From Ectothiorhodospira shaposhnikovii (GTDB taxonomy: Bacteria > Pseudomonadota > Gammaproteobacteria > Ectothiorhodospirales > Ectothiorhodospiraceae), in the NCBI RefSeq assembly GCF_016584105.1, contig NZ_NRSM01000030.1, forward strand, positions 1 through 39,787: a DNA stretch of 39,787 nt, given 5' to 3'. Below, in pieces: positions 6,462-14,608 of the stretch. Position 1 is the stretch's first letter, and the number at the start of each line of letters is the position of its first letter. A program made the translations under genes and the position numbers. A model generated the notes under the pieces. The model did not search any database. It was given only the letters and a program-made list of their open reading frames with translations, and was not told the DNA's origin.

Positions 6462-8141
6462 TCAGGCCTGACTCTCGATCTTTGCCCAGGTATCCCGCAG
6501 GGTGACGGCCCGGTTGAACACCGGGCGCTCCGGGGTGCCGTCCGGGTCGGCGGCGAAATACCCCAGGCGCTCGAACTGGAAGGACTCGCCCGGACGTGCC
6601 TGGGCCGTCTCCGGTTCGAGGCGGGCATCCGGGATCACCACCAGGGATTCCGGGTTCAGATGCTCGATGAAGTCTACGGCCTTGTCGCCGGCGGGGTCGG
6701 GCGTCTGGAACAGACGGTCGTAAAGCCGGACTTCGGCCTGTACCGAGTGGACGGCGGAGACCCAGTGGATGGTGCCCTTGACCTTGCGGTTGGCGCCGGG
6801 CTGGCCGGAGCGGGTGTCCGGGTCCAGGGTGCAGCGCAGTTCCACCACTTGGCCGTCCGCGTCCTTGATCACTTCGTCGCAGCGGATGATGAAGGCATTG
6901 CGCAGGCGTACTTCGCAGCCGGGCTTGAGGCGGAAGAACTTCTTCGGTGCCTCTTCCATGAAGTCGTCGGCCTCGATGAAGATTTCCCGGGTCATGGCAA
7001 TCCGGCGGGTTCCCATGTCCGGCTTCTGGGGATGGACCGCCGCTTCCAGCCATTCCGTCTCGCCTTCCGGGAAGTTGGTCAGCACCAGCTTGAGGGGGCG
7101 CAGGACGGCCATGGTACGGGGGGCACGTTCGTTCAGGTCGTTGCGCAGGGCATTTTCCAGTACGCCGAAGGGGATGATGGAGTCGGACTTGGTGACGCCG
7201 ATCTCGGCACAGAAGGCACGGATGGCCTCGGGGGTGAAGCCCCGGCGACGGACCCCGGCCAGGGTGGGCATGCGGGGATCGTCCCAGCCGCTCACATGGC
7301 CTTCATCCACCAGGCGGGTGAGGCGGCGCTTGGAGAGGACGGTGTAGTCCAGGTTCAGCCGGGAAAACTCGATCTGTACCGGGCGGGACGGCACCGGCAG
7401 GTGTGCCAGCAGCCAGTCATACAGGGGGCGGTGATCCTCGAATTCCAGGGTGCACAGGGAGTGGGTGATGTGCTCGATGGCATCGCTCTGGCCGTGGGCG
7501 TAGTCGTAACTGGGGTAGATGCACCACTGGTTGCCGGTACGCGGGTGGGTCAGGTGGCGGATGCGGTAAATGACCGGGTCCCGCAGGTTGATGTTGCCGG
7601 AGGCCATGTCGATCTTCGCCCGCAGCACATGGGCGCCGTCCGCGAACTCACCGGCCCGCATGCGCTGGAACAGGTCACGGCTCTCTTCCCTGGGGCGGTT
7701 GCGGAAAGGACTTTCCTCGCCGGGTTCGGTGAGGGTGCCGCGCTGTGCGCGGATGGTGTCCGCGTCCTGACTGTCCACATAGGCCAGGCCGTGGTCGATC
7801 AGGTGCAGGGCCCACTCGTAGAGCTGTTCGAAGTAGTCGGAGGCATGGCGCTCATGCTTCCAGGCATAGCCCAGCCAGTGCACATCCTCCTTGATGGCAT
7901 CGATGTAACGCTGCTCTTCCTTGGCCGGATTGGTGTCGTCGAAACGCAGATTGGTGTAGCCGCCGAATTCCTTGGCCACACTGAAGTTCAAGGCGATGGA
8001 CTTGGCATGACCCAGGTGCAGGTAGCCGTTGGGCTCCGGCGGAAAACGGGTGATGATCTGCTGATACTGGCCCGCTTCCAGTTCCTTGCGGATGCGGTTG
8101 CCGATGAAGTGGGTGGGGCCCTGGGTGTCCGGTTCGGTCAT
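6462..8141 (-). CDS. glnS: glutaminyl-tRNA synthetase
   Basis: A 559-residue class I aminoacyl-tRNA synthetase that charges tRNA-Gln in the cytoplasm. E. coli GlnS has about the same length. The HIGH-type signature is PPEPNGYLHLGHA (residues 34-46) and the KMSKS loop appears as VLSKR (268-272). The family block IYPSYDYAHGQSDAIEHITHSLCTLEF lies in the catalytic domain (209-235). The C-terminal beta-barrel anticodon-binding domain contains PRTMAVLRPLKLV and the MTREIFIEADDF motif. Presence of a dedicated GlnRS agrees with a gammaproteobacterium. It stands alone on its strand and converges on nrdJb at the shared terminator. Confidence 0.98.
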   Translation of the reverse strand: MTEPDTQGPTHFIGNRIRKELEAGQYQQIITRFPPEPNGYLHLGHAKSIALNFSVAKEFGGYTNLRFDDTNPAKEEQRYIDAIKEDVHWLGYAWKHERHASDYFEQLYEWALHLIDHGLAYVDSQDADTIRAQRGTLTEPGEESPFRNRPREESRDLFQRMRAGEFADGAHVLRAKIDMASGNINLRDPVIYRIRHLTHPRTGNQWCIYPSYDYAHGQSDAIEHITHSLCTLEFEDHRPLYDWLLAHLPVPSRPVQIEFSRLNLDYTVLSKRRLTRLVDEGHVSGWDDPRMPTLAGVRRRGFTPEAIRAFCAEIGVTKSDSIIPFGVLENALRNDLNERAPRTMAVLRPLKLVLTNFPEGETEWLEAAVHPQKPDMGTRRIAMTREIFIEADDFMEEAPKKFFRLKPGCEVRLRNAFIIRCDEVIKDADGQVVELRCTLDPDTRSGQPGANRKVKGTIHWVSAVHSVQAEVRLYDRLFQTPDPAGDKAVDFIEHLNPESLVVIPDARLEPETAQARPGESFQFERLGYFAADPDGTPERPVFNRAVTLRDTWAKIESQA

Positions 8142-8245
8142 TGCCTGATGCGTGCTTGGGGTAAGCCGCCCAGTATACGGGGAGGCCGGTGTGGCGCCAA
8201 TACGGGGGAGGCGTTGCGGCAGGTGGACGGGATTAAATGCAGTGA

Positions 8246-8274
8246 AAGAAAAAGCCCCCTGAGGGAAGGGGGCT
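8246..8274 (-). terminator. rho-independent terminator after the 8308-9081 unit
   Basis: Read on the minus strand: AGCCCCCTTCCCTCAGGGGGCT followed by TTTTCTTT. Stem of seven G/C-rich pairs with a T tract, 30 to 60 bases past the stop codon at 8308. Confidence 0.85.
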
Positions 8275-8307
8275 GGGGACAGAAATACAAAATGCCTTAA
8301 TGGATCT

Positions 8308-8808
8308 TCAGGTCACATCGAAGAACCGGCTGGATTCCGACGGCCGGTTGGGGTCGGGGAACATGTCTCGGACGATGCGTGCTTCCAGACGCTCCTGCAT
8401 TTCGGTCATGGCAGATGGCTCGGGGTCACTGCCGGACGCAGAGGGACCGCTCGTCGCCCCGGTGCTGTTGCTGCCGGCGGCTTCGGGTGCCTGCGGGGTG
8501 GGGCCTGATTCCGCTGCCCGGGCGGGATCGACACCAAAGCCGGTCGGGGCACTTTCCGCCTCGCGGGCTGCCTGCAGCCGGGCCTGGGCTGCCAGCTCGC
8601 TGCTGCCCTGCTGACGGGCGATGGTTTCTTCCTGTGAACGCGCGGCGTCGGGACGTCCCTGCTCGACTTCCTCGTTGTTGAGTACGGCCCGGTCGGTTTC
8701 GGTGGGGGTCACCGTGCCGCCGCCACCCTCGCGTTCCACGGGCGCGGGGATCACCGGGTTGGGAATCACCGGCTGAACCGGGTTCATGACAGGGGTTGTG
8801 ACCATCAT
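8308..8808 (-). CDS. Pro/Ala/Glu-rich, probably disordered protein of unknown function
   Basis: A 166-residue acidic protein. Residues 1-30 are Pro/Val-rich (MNPVQPVIPNPVIPAPVE), followed by a Gly run and a long stretch rich in Ala, Glu, Gln, Ser and Pro (about 35-130) that looks intrinsically disordered. Only the last 35 residues look foldable: a helix with MQERLEARIVRDMFPDPNRP and an ending SRFFDVT. No signal peptide or membrane segment. It is 18 bases downstream of the small rod-protein-like gene 8827-9081 and shares its terminator, so the two are one operon. Function unknown; a partner or adaptor of the upstream product is a guess. Confidence 0.7.
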   Translation of the reverse strand: MMVTTPVMNPVQPVIPNPVIPAPVEREGGGGTVTPTETDRAVLNNEEVEQGRPDAARSQEETIARQQGSSELAAQARLQAAREAESAPTGFGVDPARAAESGPTPQAPEAAGSNSTGATSGPSASGSDPEPSAMTEMQERLEARIVRDMFPDPNRPSESSRFFDVT

Positions 8809-8826
8809 GGCTTGGACTCCTCGCCG

Positions 8827-9081
8827 TTAGGCCTTCACGTTGATGAGTGTGCCCAGCATCCGGTTTTCCGTCTGCAGGACCTTGACGGAGGCTTCCACCT
8901 GGGTGGCGTGCTGAATTTGCTCGACCAGGGGGGCCGTCAGACCGCGTGGTGCCGTACCGTTGATCTGGTCGGCACCGGCAATCTCCGCCGCGTTTCCGCG
9001 CAGCCCCTTCAGGCCGGTATGAATTCCGGAAAGCGCACTTTGGCTTGCAGTTGTGATGACCATCGGCTTGTCTTGGTTCAA
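8827..9081 (-). CDS. small protein resembling flagellar rod/hook terminal segments (FlgC/FlgG-like)
   Basis: An 84-residue protein. The N-terminal part (ASQSALSGIHTGLKGLRGNAAEIAGA) resembles the amphipathic helix that starts axial flagellar proteins. The C-terminal part (LVEQIQHATQVEASVKVLQTENRMLGTLINVKA) resembles the conserved C-terminal helix of FlgC/FlgG/FlgE (the pattern VEANV..LNT...M.GT...). The body between them is almost absent. From memory, such mini rod-like proteins occur as single genes in halophilic and marine gammaproteobacteria outside flagellar operons. No flagellar gene is nearby. First gene of the unit with 8308-8808. Role unknown. Confidence 0.72.
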   Translation of the reverse strand: MNQDKPMVITTASQSALSGIHTGLKGLRGNAAEIAGADQINGTAPRGLTAPLVEQIQHATQVEASVKVLQTENRMLGTLINVKA

Positions 9082-9221
9082 TGCTTACTACAAGTCTAGT
9101 TGAACAAGGGGCGAATGTCTTCCCGTCGGGCGGATTCTTCATGCCGTTCAGTGACTGCGCCCGGCCGGTCCAGGAATGCTAATCTTGTTCATCCCACGGC
9201 GTTTCCCTGTGTGACCCCATC

Positions 9222-9902
9222 ATGTTCAAAAAGATCCTGCTGACTTTGACCGTGGCCATCCCTTTTTTCGGGTTGGCCTTTCTGCTGACCGGTTCGCCCC
9301 CCCGGACCCATTACGACAATCTGCCCTGGGATGTGGAGGTCCATGCCGACGGGACCTCCAGTGTCTTCGGTATCCATCTGGAACAGACGCCCCTGTCGGA
9401 ACTGCGGGAGCGGTTCATGGTGTTTCCCAGTCTGGCCCTGTTTCAGAGCCGGGAGGACGGGCAGAGCCTGGAGGCCTATTTCGGGCCGGTGAAACTGGGG
9501 CCTTTCGAGGCCAACTTCCTGGCGGTGCTGGCGGCGGATGAGCAGACCCTGGCCGGGTTTGCCGAGCGGGCGGTCCATGGCAAGGCCACCCCCAGCGGCG
9601 CGCGCCGCCTCGAACTGTCGGAAAACGACACCCGGGCCGCGCTGGCCCTGCCGGTGGTGGAAATCACCTATGTCCCCAGGGCCCGGTATGACGAGGATTC
9701 CGTGCTGGCCCGTTTCGGTGAACCTGCCCGGCGCCTGCCCATGGATGACGGCCGCCGCTACTGGCTCTATCCGGAACAGGGGCTGGTGCTGATGTTCAAT
9801 CGCCGGGGGCGGGATGTGCTGCACTATGTCGCGCCGGCCCGTTTTGACGAGGCCCAGGGGCGCATTCTGACCGGCGAGGGCCTGGACCGGATGCTGCCAT
9901 GA
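9222..9902 (+). CDS. membrane-anchored or exported protein of unknown function
   Basis: 226 residues. The N-terminus (MFKKILLTLTVAIPFFGLAFLL) is a positively charged start followed by about 18 hydrophobic residues, a signal anchor or uncleaved signal peptide; no lipobox Cys is seen. The rest is soluble and likely periplasmic, with no motif I recognise; FGEPARRLPMDDGRRYWLYPEQGLVLMFNR (spread over about 167-195) looks like a beta-rich C-terminal domain. Its stop overlaps the start of ycgN by four bases (ATGA), so the two genes are co-translated. Similar proteins are, as far as I recall, annotated only as hypothetical. Confidence 0.85.
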   Translation: MFKKILLTLTVAIPFFGLAFLLTGSPPRTHYDNLPWDVEVHADGTSSVFGIHLEQTPLSELRERFMVFPSLALFQSREDGQSLEAYFGPVKLGPFEANFLAVLAADEQTLAGFAERAVHGKATPSGARRLELSENDTRAALALPVVEITYVPRARYDEDSVLARFGEPARRLPMDDGRRYWLYPEQGLVLMFNRRGRDVLHYVAPARFDEAQGRILTGEGLDRMLP

Positions 9903-10366
9903 CCGGAGCATCGCGCAAACCCGGTTTCTGGGAGGGGCGGCCGCTGGTCGACCTGAACGACCGGGAATGGGAGGCCCTCTGCGACGGTTGCGGTCGCTGC
10001 TGTCTGCACAAGCTGCAGGACGAGGACACTGACGAAATCTACTACACCGACGTGGCCTGCCGTCTGCTGGACTCAAACACCTGTCGCTGCAGCCATTATG
10101 AGGATCGTCTGTCCCGGGTGCCGGATTGCGTCCGGCTGAGTCCGGATGAGGTGAGCCAGGTGGCGTGGCTGCCGCCCACCTGTGCCTATCGGCGGCTGCA
10201 CGAGGGCAGGGGGCTGCCCTCGTGGCATCCCCTGCTCACCCATGACCCGGAGAGCGTGCACCGGGCGGGCGTGTCCGTGCGTGGCCGCATCCTCTGCGAG
10301 CAGAAGATGGGGGATGACTGGGAGTCACGGATCGTCCTCTGGCCCTGTGAGGACGGGCCGGACTGA
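9899..10366 (+). CDS. ycgN: YcgN/YkgJ-type cysteine cluster protein (UPF0260)
   Basis: 155 residues, matching the YcgN family length. Its cysteine pattern is typical: LCDGCGRCCLHKL near residues 28-40, then ACRLLDSNTCRCSHY, VPDCVRL, LPPTCAYRRL, and the family ending WPSG-like segment replaced by WPCEDG. The cysteine cluster suggests metal binding (Zn or an iron-sulfur cluster); the biochemical role of the family is not established. The PTCAYR..HEGRGLPSWHPLL block is well conserved in family members. The start overlaps the preceding gene by four bases. Confidence 0.92.
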   Translation: MTGASRKPGFWEGRPLVDLNDREWEALCDGCGRCCLHKLQDEDTDEIYYTDVACRLLDSNTCRCSHYEDRLSRVPDCVRLSPDEVSQVAWLPPTCAYRRLHEGRGLPSWHPLLTHDPESVHRAGVSVRGRILCEQKMGDDWESRIVLWPCEDGPD

Positions 10367-10374
10367 CCTGTTCT

Positions 10375-11046
10375 TCAGCCCGGAATCCCGGCAAACTGCC
10401 GGGGGCCGTACCCCTCCCTGGCCCGCAGATAGGCCTTGAGACGGGCGGCGAAATCCGGCACCACGGATCCCTTGACCGCCTCCAGGGCATTGAGCCGGTC
10501 TGCCCAGGCCTGGATGCGGGGGAAGTCGGCCCCGTCGAACAGGGGCATGGCCTGGTTCAGCAGGGCGTAGCGCATGAACAGGGGGGCGTAGGCGGCATCC
10601 ACCAGGGAGAAGGCCTCGCCATTGAACCAGGGGCCTTCTCCCTGGGAGGCCTCCAGACGGCGCAGGCCGGCGATGGCGGCGGCCAGATGGTGTTCCAGGT
10701 CATGCTCGGTTTCCGACATCATGATCCGGTACTGGTCGATGATTGCCTGGCTGCCGAACTCGATCCAGGCCCGGTTCAGGGCCAGGGTCAGCGGGTCGGT
10801 GGGCTTGAGGCTGGGTGGGGTGATATCGTCGATGAACTCGTTGATGACGGCGGATTCGAACAGGACCGTTTGCCGGTCCACCTGCAGCACCGGCACCTTG
10901 CCGGTGGGGGAGAGGGCAAGAAACCATTCCGGCGGGTGTTCCAGGTCGATGAAGTCGATCTCGTAGGGGGCCTGCTTGTAGCGCAGGGTGATAACGCTGC
11001 GCTGGACGAAGGGGCACAGTTCGAAGCTGATGAGTCTCAGATGCAT
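10375..11046 (-). CDS. glutathione S-transferase family protein
   Basis: 223 residues with the two-domain GST layout. The N-terminal thioredoxin-like domain (1-78) starts LISFELCPFVQRSVITLR; the CPFVQ motif places a cysteine where omega- and SspA-like GSTs have their active site. PTGKVPVL (cis-Pro loop) and LFESAVINEFID (glutathione gamma-Glu site, Glu-Ser) follow. The C-terminal all-helical domain contains FSLVDAAYAPLFMRY with the conserved capping Asp. The substrate is unknown; such proteins reduce or conjugate small electrophiles with glutathione. It converges on ycgN (gap of eight bases) and diverges from hslR. Confidence 0.93.
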   Translation of the reverse strand: MHLRLISFELCPFVQRSVITLRYKQAPYEIDFIDLEHPPEWFLALSPTGKVPVLQVDRQTVLFESAVINEFIDDITPPSLKPTDPLTLALNRAWIEFGSQAIIDQYRIMMSETEHDLEHHLAAAIAGLRRLEASQGEGPWFNGEAFSLVDAAYAPLFMRYALLNQAMPLFDGADFPRIQAWADRLNALEAVKGSVVPDFAARLKAYLRAREGYGPRQFAGIPG

Positions 11047-11112
11047 GGAGAGAGGGGACTCCTTAGGTTTGGTAAGCTGATCAGTGTATCAACCCACGCA
11101 GGGGCATGATTC

Positions 11113-11505
11113 ATGAGTGACCCATTGGATGTTGTGCGAATTGACAAATGGCTCTGGGCGGCCCGTTTCTTCAAGACCCGTGCCCTGGCCGCCGAGGCGG
11201 TGAGCGGGGGGCATGTCCATGTGAACGGGCAGCGGGTCAAGCCGGCCCGAGCCGTCAAGGTGGGCGATCAGCTTCGCATCACGCGCAATGCCGAGGCCTG
11301 GGAGGTGGAGGTGCTGGGGCTGAACGACCGGCGCCGGCCCGCCACCGAGGCTCAGGCCCTGTACCGGGAGTCGGAACAGAGTCAGGCCCGCCGCACCGAG
11401 GAGGCCGAAGCGCGGCGTCTGGCCCGCCTGGCGGTGCCCCATACCGAGCATCGCCCGGATCGCCGTGACCGGCGCCATATCCGCCGATTCATCGGCAAGG
11501 AGTAG
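11113..11505 (+). CDS. hslR: Hsp15-type S4-domain RNA-binding protein
   Basis: 130 residues, very close to E. coli HslR (133). The S4 RNA-binding domain covers about residues 8-68 (VRIDKWLWAARFFKTRALAA, GGHVHVNGQRVKPAR, VKVGDQLRITR). The C-terminus is a basic Arg-rich helix ending RRDRRHIRRFIGKE. Hsp15 binds free 50S subunits carrying a stalled nascent chain and helps to recycle them during heat stress. The Nudix gene follows four bases after its stop, suggesting an operon. Confidence 0.95.
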   Translation: MSDPLDVVRIDKWLWAARFFKTRALAAEAVSGGHVHVNGQRVKPARAVKVGDQLRITRNAEAWEVEVLGLNDRRRPATEAQALYRESEQSQARRTEEAEARRLARLAVPHTEHRPDRRDRRHIRRFIGKE

Positions 11506-11509
11506 CCCC

Positions 11510-11986
11510 ATGCCCAGGCCCGTGACACCGCTCATCGCTGCCGACGTGATCATCCGTCTGGAGGATCAGGCCGATTGCATCGTGCTGATTGAGCGTCTGA
11601 ATCCGCCCCATGGCTGGGCCCTGCCCGGCGGCTTCATGGATGTGGGGGAATCATTGGAGCAGGCCGCGATCCGCGAGGCCCGGGAGGAAACCGGATTGGC
11701 GGTGCGACTGGAGGTCCTGCTGGGCTGCTATTCGGATCCCGGCCGGGATGAACGGGGGCACACGGTGAGTGCCGTCTATGGGGCGGTGGCCCGGGGGAGG
11801 CCGGTGGCGGCGGATGATGCCAAGGCGGTCTGGATCGTGGCCCCGGACCAAGTGGACCGGCCCCTGGCCTTCGATCATCGCCGGATACTGGATGACTATC
11901 TGGAATTCCGGCGTACGGGCCGGGTGGCGCCGCTCCCTCCTCCCCCCGATGGGGGAGGGGGAGAGGGACGACAGGGGATTGATTAA
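11510..11986 (+). CDS. Nudix hydrolase
   Basis: 158 residues from ATG 11510 (an in-frame upstream start at 11465 would overlap hslR and lies before the family start; 11510 is preferred). The Nudix box is complete: GGFMDVGESLEQAAIREAREETGL, matching Gx5Ex7REUxEExGU at about residues 41-64. The N-terminal strand TPLIAADVIIRL and the ALPGGF turn fit ADP-ribose or dNTP-type Nudix enzymes, which cleave nucleoside diphosphates linked to another group; the exact substrate cannot be told. The last 20 residues are Pro/Gly-rich and encoded by a C-run/G-run inverted repeat. It converges on phaC with four bases of overlap. Confidence 0.9.
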   Translation: MPRPVTPLIAADVIIRLEDQADCIVLIERLNPPHGWALPGGFMDVGESLEQAAIREAREETGLAVRLEVLLGCYSDPGRDERGHTVSAVYGAVARGRPVAADDAKAVWIVAPDQVDRPLAFDHRRILDDYLEFRRTGRVAPLPPPPDGGGGEGRQGID

Positions 11987-13050
11987 CCCCGTTCCTTGAC
12001 CCACTTGCCGATGGCCGGCGGCACGGTCTTTTGTGCCTTGCCGCTCACATAGATGCCGATGTGGCCGCCGGGGAAGGACAGTTCGGTGTAGTCCTTGGTG
12101 CCCACCTTGCCGGCCAGGGCCTTGGAGGCATCCGGCGGTACCAGGTGATCCTGCTCGGCAAAGATGTTCAGCACCGGCATGGTCACGTTGGCCAGATTCA
12201 CCTCGTACTCGCCGATGTGCAGGTCGCCGTTCATCAGTTTGTTCTGCTGGTAGAAGTCCTTGATGAACTGGCGATAGGTCTCGCCGGCCTGGTCCGGGCT
12301 GTCGAAGATCCACTTCTCCATGCGCAGGAAATTGTCCAGCTTGTCCTTGTCCTGCAGCACTTCCACCATGTCCAGATACTTCTGGCCCATGAGCTGGTAG
12401 GGCTTGAGGTTGAGGAAGGTCCAGTTGAGCAGTTCACCCGGGATATTGCCCATGGTGTCCACCAGGGTGTCGATGTCCACGTGCTTGACCCAGTGGGAGA
12501 GGATGTTGCCCGGAGTATGGAAATCCACCGGGGTCACCATGGTGATCAGGTTCTGCACCTTTTCCGGATGCATGGCGCTGTAGCACAGGCTGAAGGTGCC
12601 GCCCTGGCAGATGCCCAGCAGGTTGATCTTGTCCAGGTTGTGGCGACGGCAGATCTCGTCCACGCAGCGGTCCACGTAACCGTTGAGGTAATCGTCCATG
12701 GTCAGGAAGCGGTCGGCCCTGTCCGGATAACCCCAGTCGATCAGGTAGACATCCATGCCGGCTTCCAGCAGGCCCTTGACCGTGGAGCGGTCATCCTGCA
12801 GGTCGGTCATGTAGGGGCGGTTCACCAGGGCGTAGACGATCAGTACCGGTACCGGGTGCTGGACCACGGAGGCGGGCGCCTGGAAGCGATACAGGGTGAG
12901 CTTGTCTTCCTTGTAGACCGCTTCCTTGGGCGTCACGCCGGAGGGGATGTCACCGGCATCGGCCAGGTTCTGCAGGCCCTGGGTGAGCTTGTTCTGGAAG
13001 GTGGTCAGTTCGTCCATGACCTGATCGGGTCTGATCTGAATCGGAATCAT
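11983..13050 (-). CDS. phaC: class III polyhydroxyalkanoate synthase, catalytic subunit PhaC
   Basis: 355 residues, the length of the Allochromatium-type class III PhaC. It polymerises (R)-3-hydroxybutyryl-CoA into PHB on the granule surface. The alpha/beta-hydrolase fold carries the lipase-like box GICQGG with the nucleophile Cys148; the catalytic Asp lies in FAEQDHLVPP (about 300) and the His in FPGGHIGIYVSG (about 330). TPVDFHTPGNILSHW and VLIVYALVNRPYMTDLQ are family blocks. Class III enzymes need the PhaE subunit, whose gene is directly upstream with a 15-base gap. Transcribed away from phaA. Confidence 0.97.
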   Translation of the reverse strand: MIPIQIRPDQVMDELTTFQNKLTQGLQNLADAGDIPSGVTPKEAVYKEDKLTLYRFQAPASVVQHPVPVLIVYALVNRPYMTDLQDDRSTVKGLLEAGMDVYLIDWGYPDRADRFLTMDDYLNGYVDRCVDEICRRHNLDKINLLGICQGGTFSLCYSAMHPEKVQNLITMVTPVDFHTPGNILSHWVKHVDIDTLVDTMGNIPGELLNWTFLNLKPYQLMGQKYLDMVEVLQDKDKLDNFLRMEKWIFDSPDQAGETYRQFIKDFYQQNKLMNGDLHIGEYEVNLANVTMPVLNIFAEQDHLVPPDASKALAGKVGTKDYTELSFPGGHIGIYVSGKAQKTVPPAIGKWVKERG

Positions 13051-13065
13051 TGGCCGGATCTCCTT

Positions 13066-14187
13066 TTAATCGCTCTGCTTGGCCTTGGTGGTGGTTGCGG
13101 TCTGGCGTTTTGTGGCCGTGGCGCGACTGCGGGTGCCGGTGGCGGCGCGGGAAGCGCTGGCGCTGTCCTTGCCTTCGGCCTTGCTTTCCACCGGGGCTTC
13201 CACCTTTGCCGGCGCGGCCTGGTCATTCACCTGGTCGGTCAGCTTGCGTACCGCGGCCTTGAGGGCCTGCAGTTCACGGCGGCTTTCCTGCAGGCGGCGG
13301 TGCAGGGTATTGACCTCGCGGCGGGTGGGCATGTTCAGGCTTTCGGTGACCTCGTCCATGAGGCGGGTGCCCTGGCGCTTCACCGCCATCAGGCTGTTGA
13401 CCATCTCGCCGTAGATCCTGGCGTACTCATCGGACATGACGAATTCGCCGTAGACCTCTTCGCAGACGTCCACCCACTCATCATAGAGGGCGCGCATGGA
13501 GGTGATGGGCTTGTCCTGACGACCGGCGTCGTCCAGGCGGGCGCGGAAACGGTCGATGGAGTCCATGCCGACCTTGTTGAAGGCGGCCTGATAGTTCTGC
13601 ATGGCCTGCTGGTAATTGACCATCAGCTTGGCCAGGTTCTGGTACTGCTCCTGGGATTCGCGGGTGTAACCGACGCCGGGCACGGACAGGAAACGGTCCA
13701 GCTGTTCCTGCACGGCATCACCATAGGGGGCGCGGGCCGGCGGCCGCAGGGCCTGCATGTAATCGCCCGGCATGGGCATGAAGGAAGATGTGGCGCGACG
13801 CCAGGTGTCCAGGGGCATCTGCCAGAAGGCATTGGCGTCCCTGCTGGCTCCGGGCATGTTGGTGAAACCCTGGAAGGCATTGCTCATCTGGTCCAGCCAC
13901 TTGTTTACGGCCTCGGCGGCGTTGTTGCCTTCCGCGCCCCGATAGAGGTTTTCCGCCATGGAAAAATAATTGCGCCCGACCTTCATCATCTGGTCCATGG
14001 CGTCATTGCCGGACAGGGGCATGCCGCTGGAAACGGTCTTCCACCACTGATCCAGTCCGTCCCCCCAGTTGGCGGTACCGTCACTGCCCCCCATGGCCTT
14101 GCGGCTCATGTCCATCCAGGCAGACCAGTATTTGCGCTGGGCTTCCATCCAGTCTTCGGGGTTGAAGGGGTTTGAGTCAGCCATCAA
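13066..14187 (-). CDS. phaE: class III polyhydroxyalkanoate synthase subunit PhaE
   Basis: About 373 residues; Met1 or Met2 may be the start, with AGGAGATGATTG just before. PhaE is the non-catalytic partner required for activity and folding of class III PhaC. Visible: an N-terminal block NPFNPEDWMEAQRKYWSAWMDM; a mid-region MEAQ/Gly-type helix set; PGVGYTRESQEQYQNLAKLMVNYQQAMQNYQAAF (spread over about 190-225), the best-conserved part of the family; a coiled-coil region around 285-315 (REVNTLHRRLQESRRELQALK); and a Lys/Ala/Thr-rich tail from about 325 that resembles the tail of some phasins. First gene of phaE-phaC. Confidence 0.95.
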   Translation of the reverse strand: MMADSNPFNPEDWMEAQRKYWSAWMDMSRKAMGGSDGTANWGDGLDQWWKTVSSGMPLSGNDAMDQMMKVGRNYFSMAENLYRGAEGNNAAEAVNKWLDQMSNAFQGFTNMPGASRDANAFWQMPLDTWRRATSSFMPMPGDYMQALRPPARAPYGDAVQEQLDRFLSVPGVGYTRESQEQYQNLAKLMVNYQQAMQNYQAAFNKVGMDSIDRFRARLDDAGRQDKPITSMRALYDEWVDVCEEVYGEFVMSDEYARIYGEMVNSLMAVKRQGTRLMDEVTESLNMPTRREVNTLHRRLQESRRELQALKAAVRKLTDQVNDQAAPAKVEAPVESKAEGKDSASASRAATGTRSRATATKRQTATTTKAKQSD

Positions 14188-14608
14188 TCATCTCCTTTGG
14201 GTCCATATCTGGGCCAGGTGGTTATCATCCGGGATCGCTGTTGCGGCCGGTCAATCAAAGGCCCGGGCCGGCGGGCATTCCCGGGCCAGGGTGGTCAGCA
14301 CTTGGAGCGATCCGACAGGGTACAACATCATAAGGATAAGGTTAGCATAGATTTTGTGCGGTGCAACAATTCTGCCGGGATGGTGCTTCATGGTTGGTCA
14401 GGGACGCAGCGCTTCTGGTATAAACTGCCGGAGCAATGCCTTGATCCTTGAAGCTGTCACTCCTTTTGGATCAAATATGCCAGGAAAGCAAGACCGAGTG
14501 CCCTGAAAGTGCGAGCCATCACCCGGTATCCGATATGAAAGTCCGGTCAAGGTATGGCCCTCAGGCATCCCAATATTCAGAAATACGCCCCTGATCAGGA
14601 GGATTTAT
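14188..14608. promoter_or_regulatory. divergent phaE / phaA control region (421 bases, no gene)
   Basis: Contains a perfect inverted repeat GGCCCGGG / CCCGGGCC (14260-14267 and 14280-14287); the motif TGCGGTGCAAC (14357-14367), which is GTTGCACCGCA in the phaE direction and a candidate PhaR operator; and an extended -10 element TGGTATAAACT (TATAAA at 14419-14424) facing phaA, with a weak TTGGTC 19 bases upstream. The phaA start is preceded by AGGAGG (about 14597-14602). Expected transcript leader of phaA is about 180 bases; no known riboswitch was recognised in it. Confidence 0.55.

Noticed and set aside
6396..8300. 634-residue open frame on the plus strand
   Set aside because: Antisense to glnS, which has complete catalytic motifs; the sequence looks like a high-GC shadow.
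11933..11963. Inverted repeat CTCCCTCCTCCCCC / GGGGGAGGGGGAG as terminator
   Set aside because: No T tract on either strand and it lies in the coding end of the Nudix gene.
12031..14175. Long open frame (714 residues) on the plus strand
   Set aside because: It is the exact antisense of phaC-phaE. GC-rich codon use keeps the opposite strand open, and the product is a His/Val/Gln/Gly-rich string with no domain.
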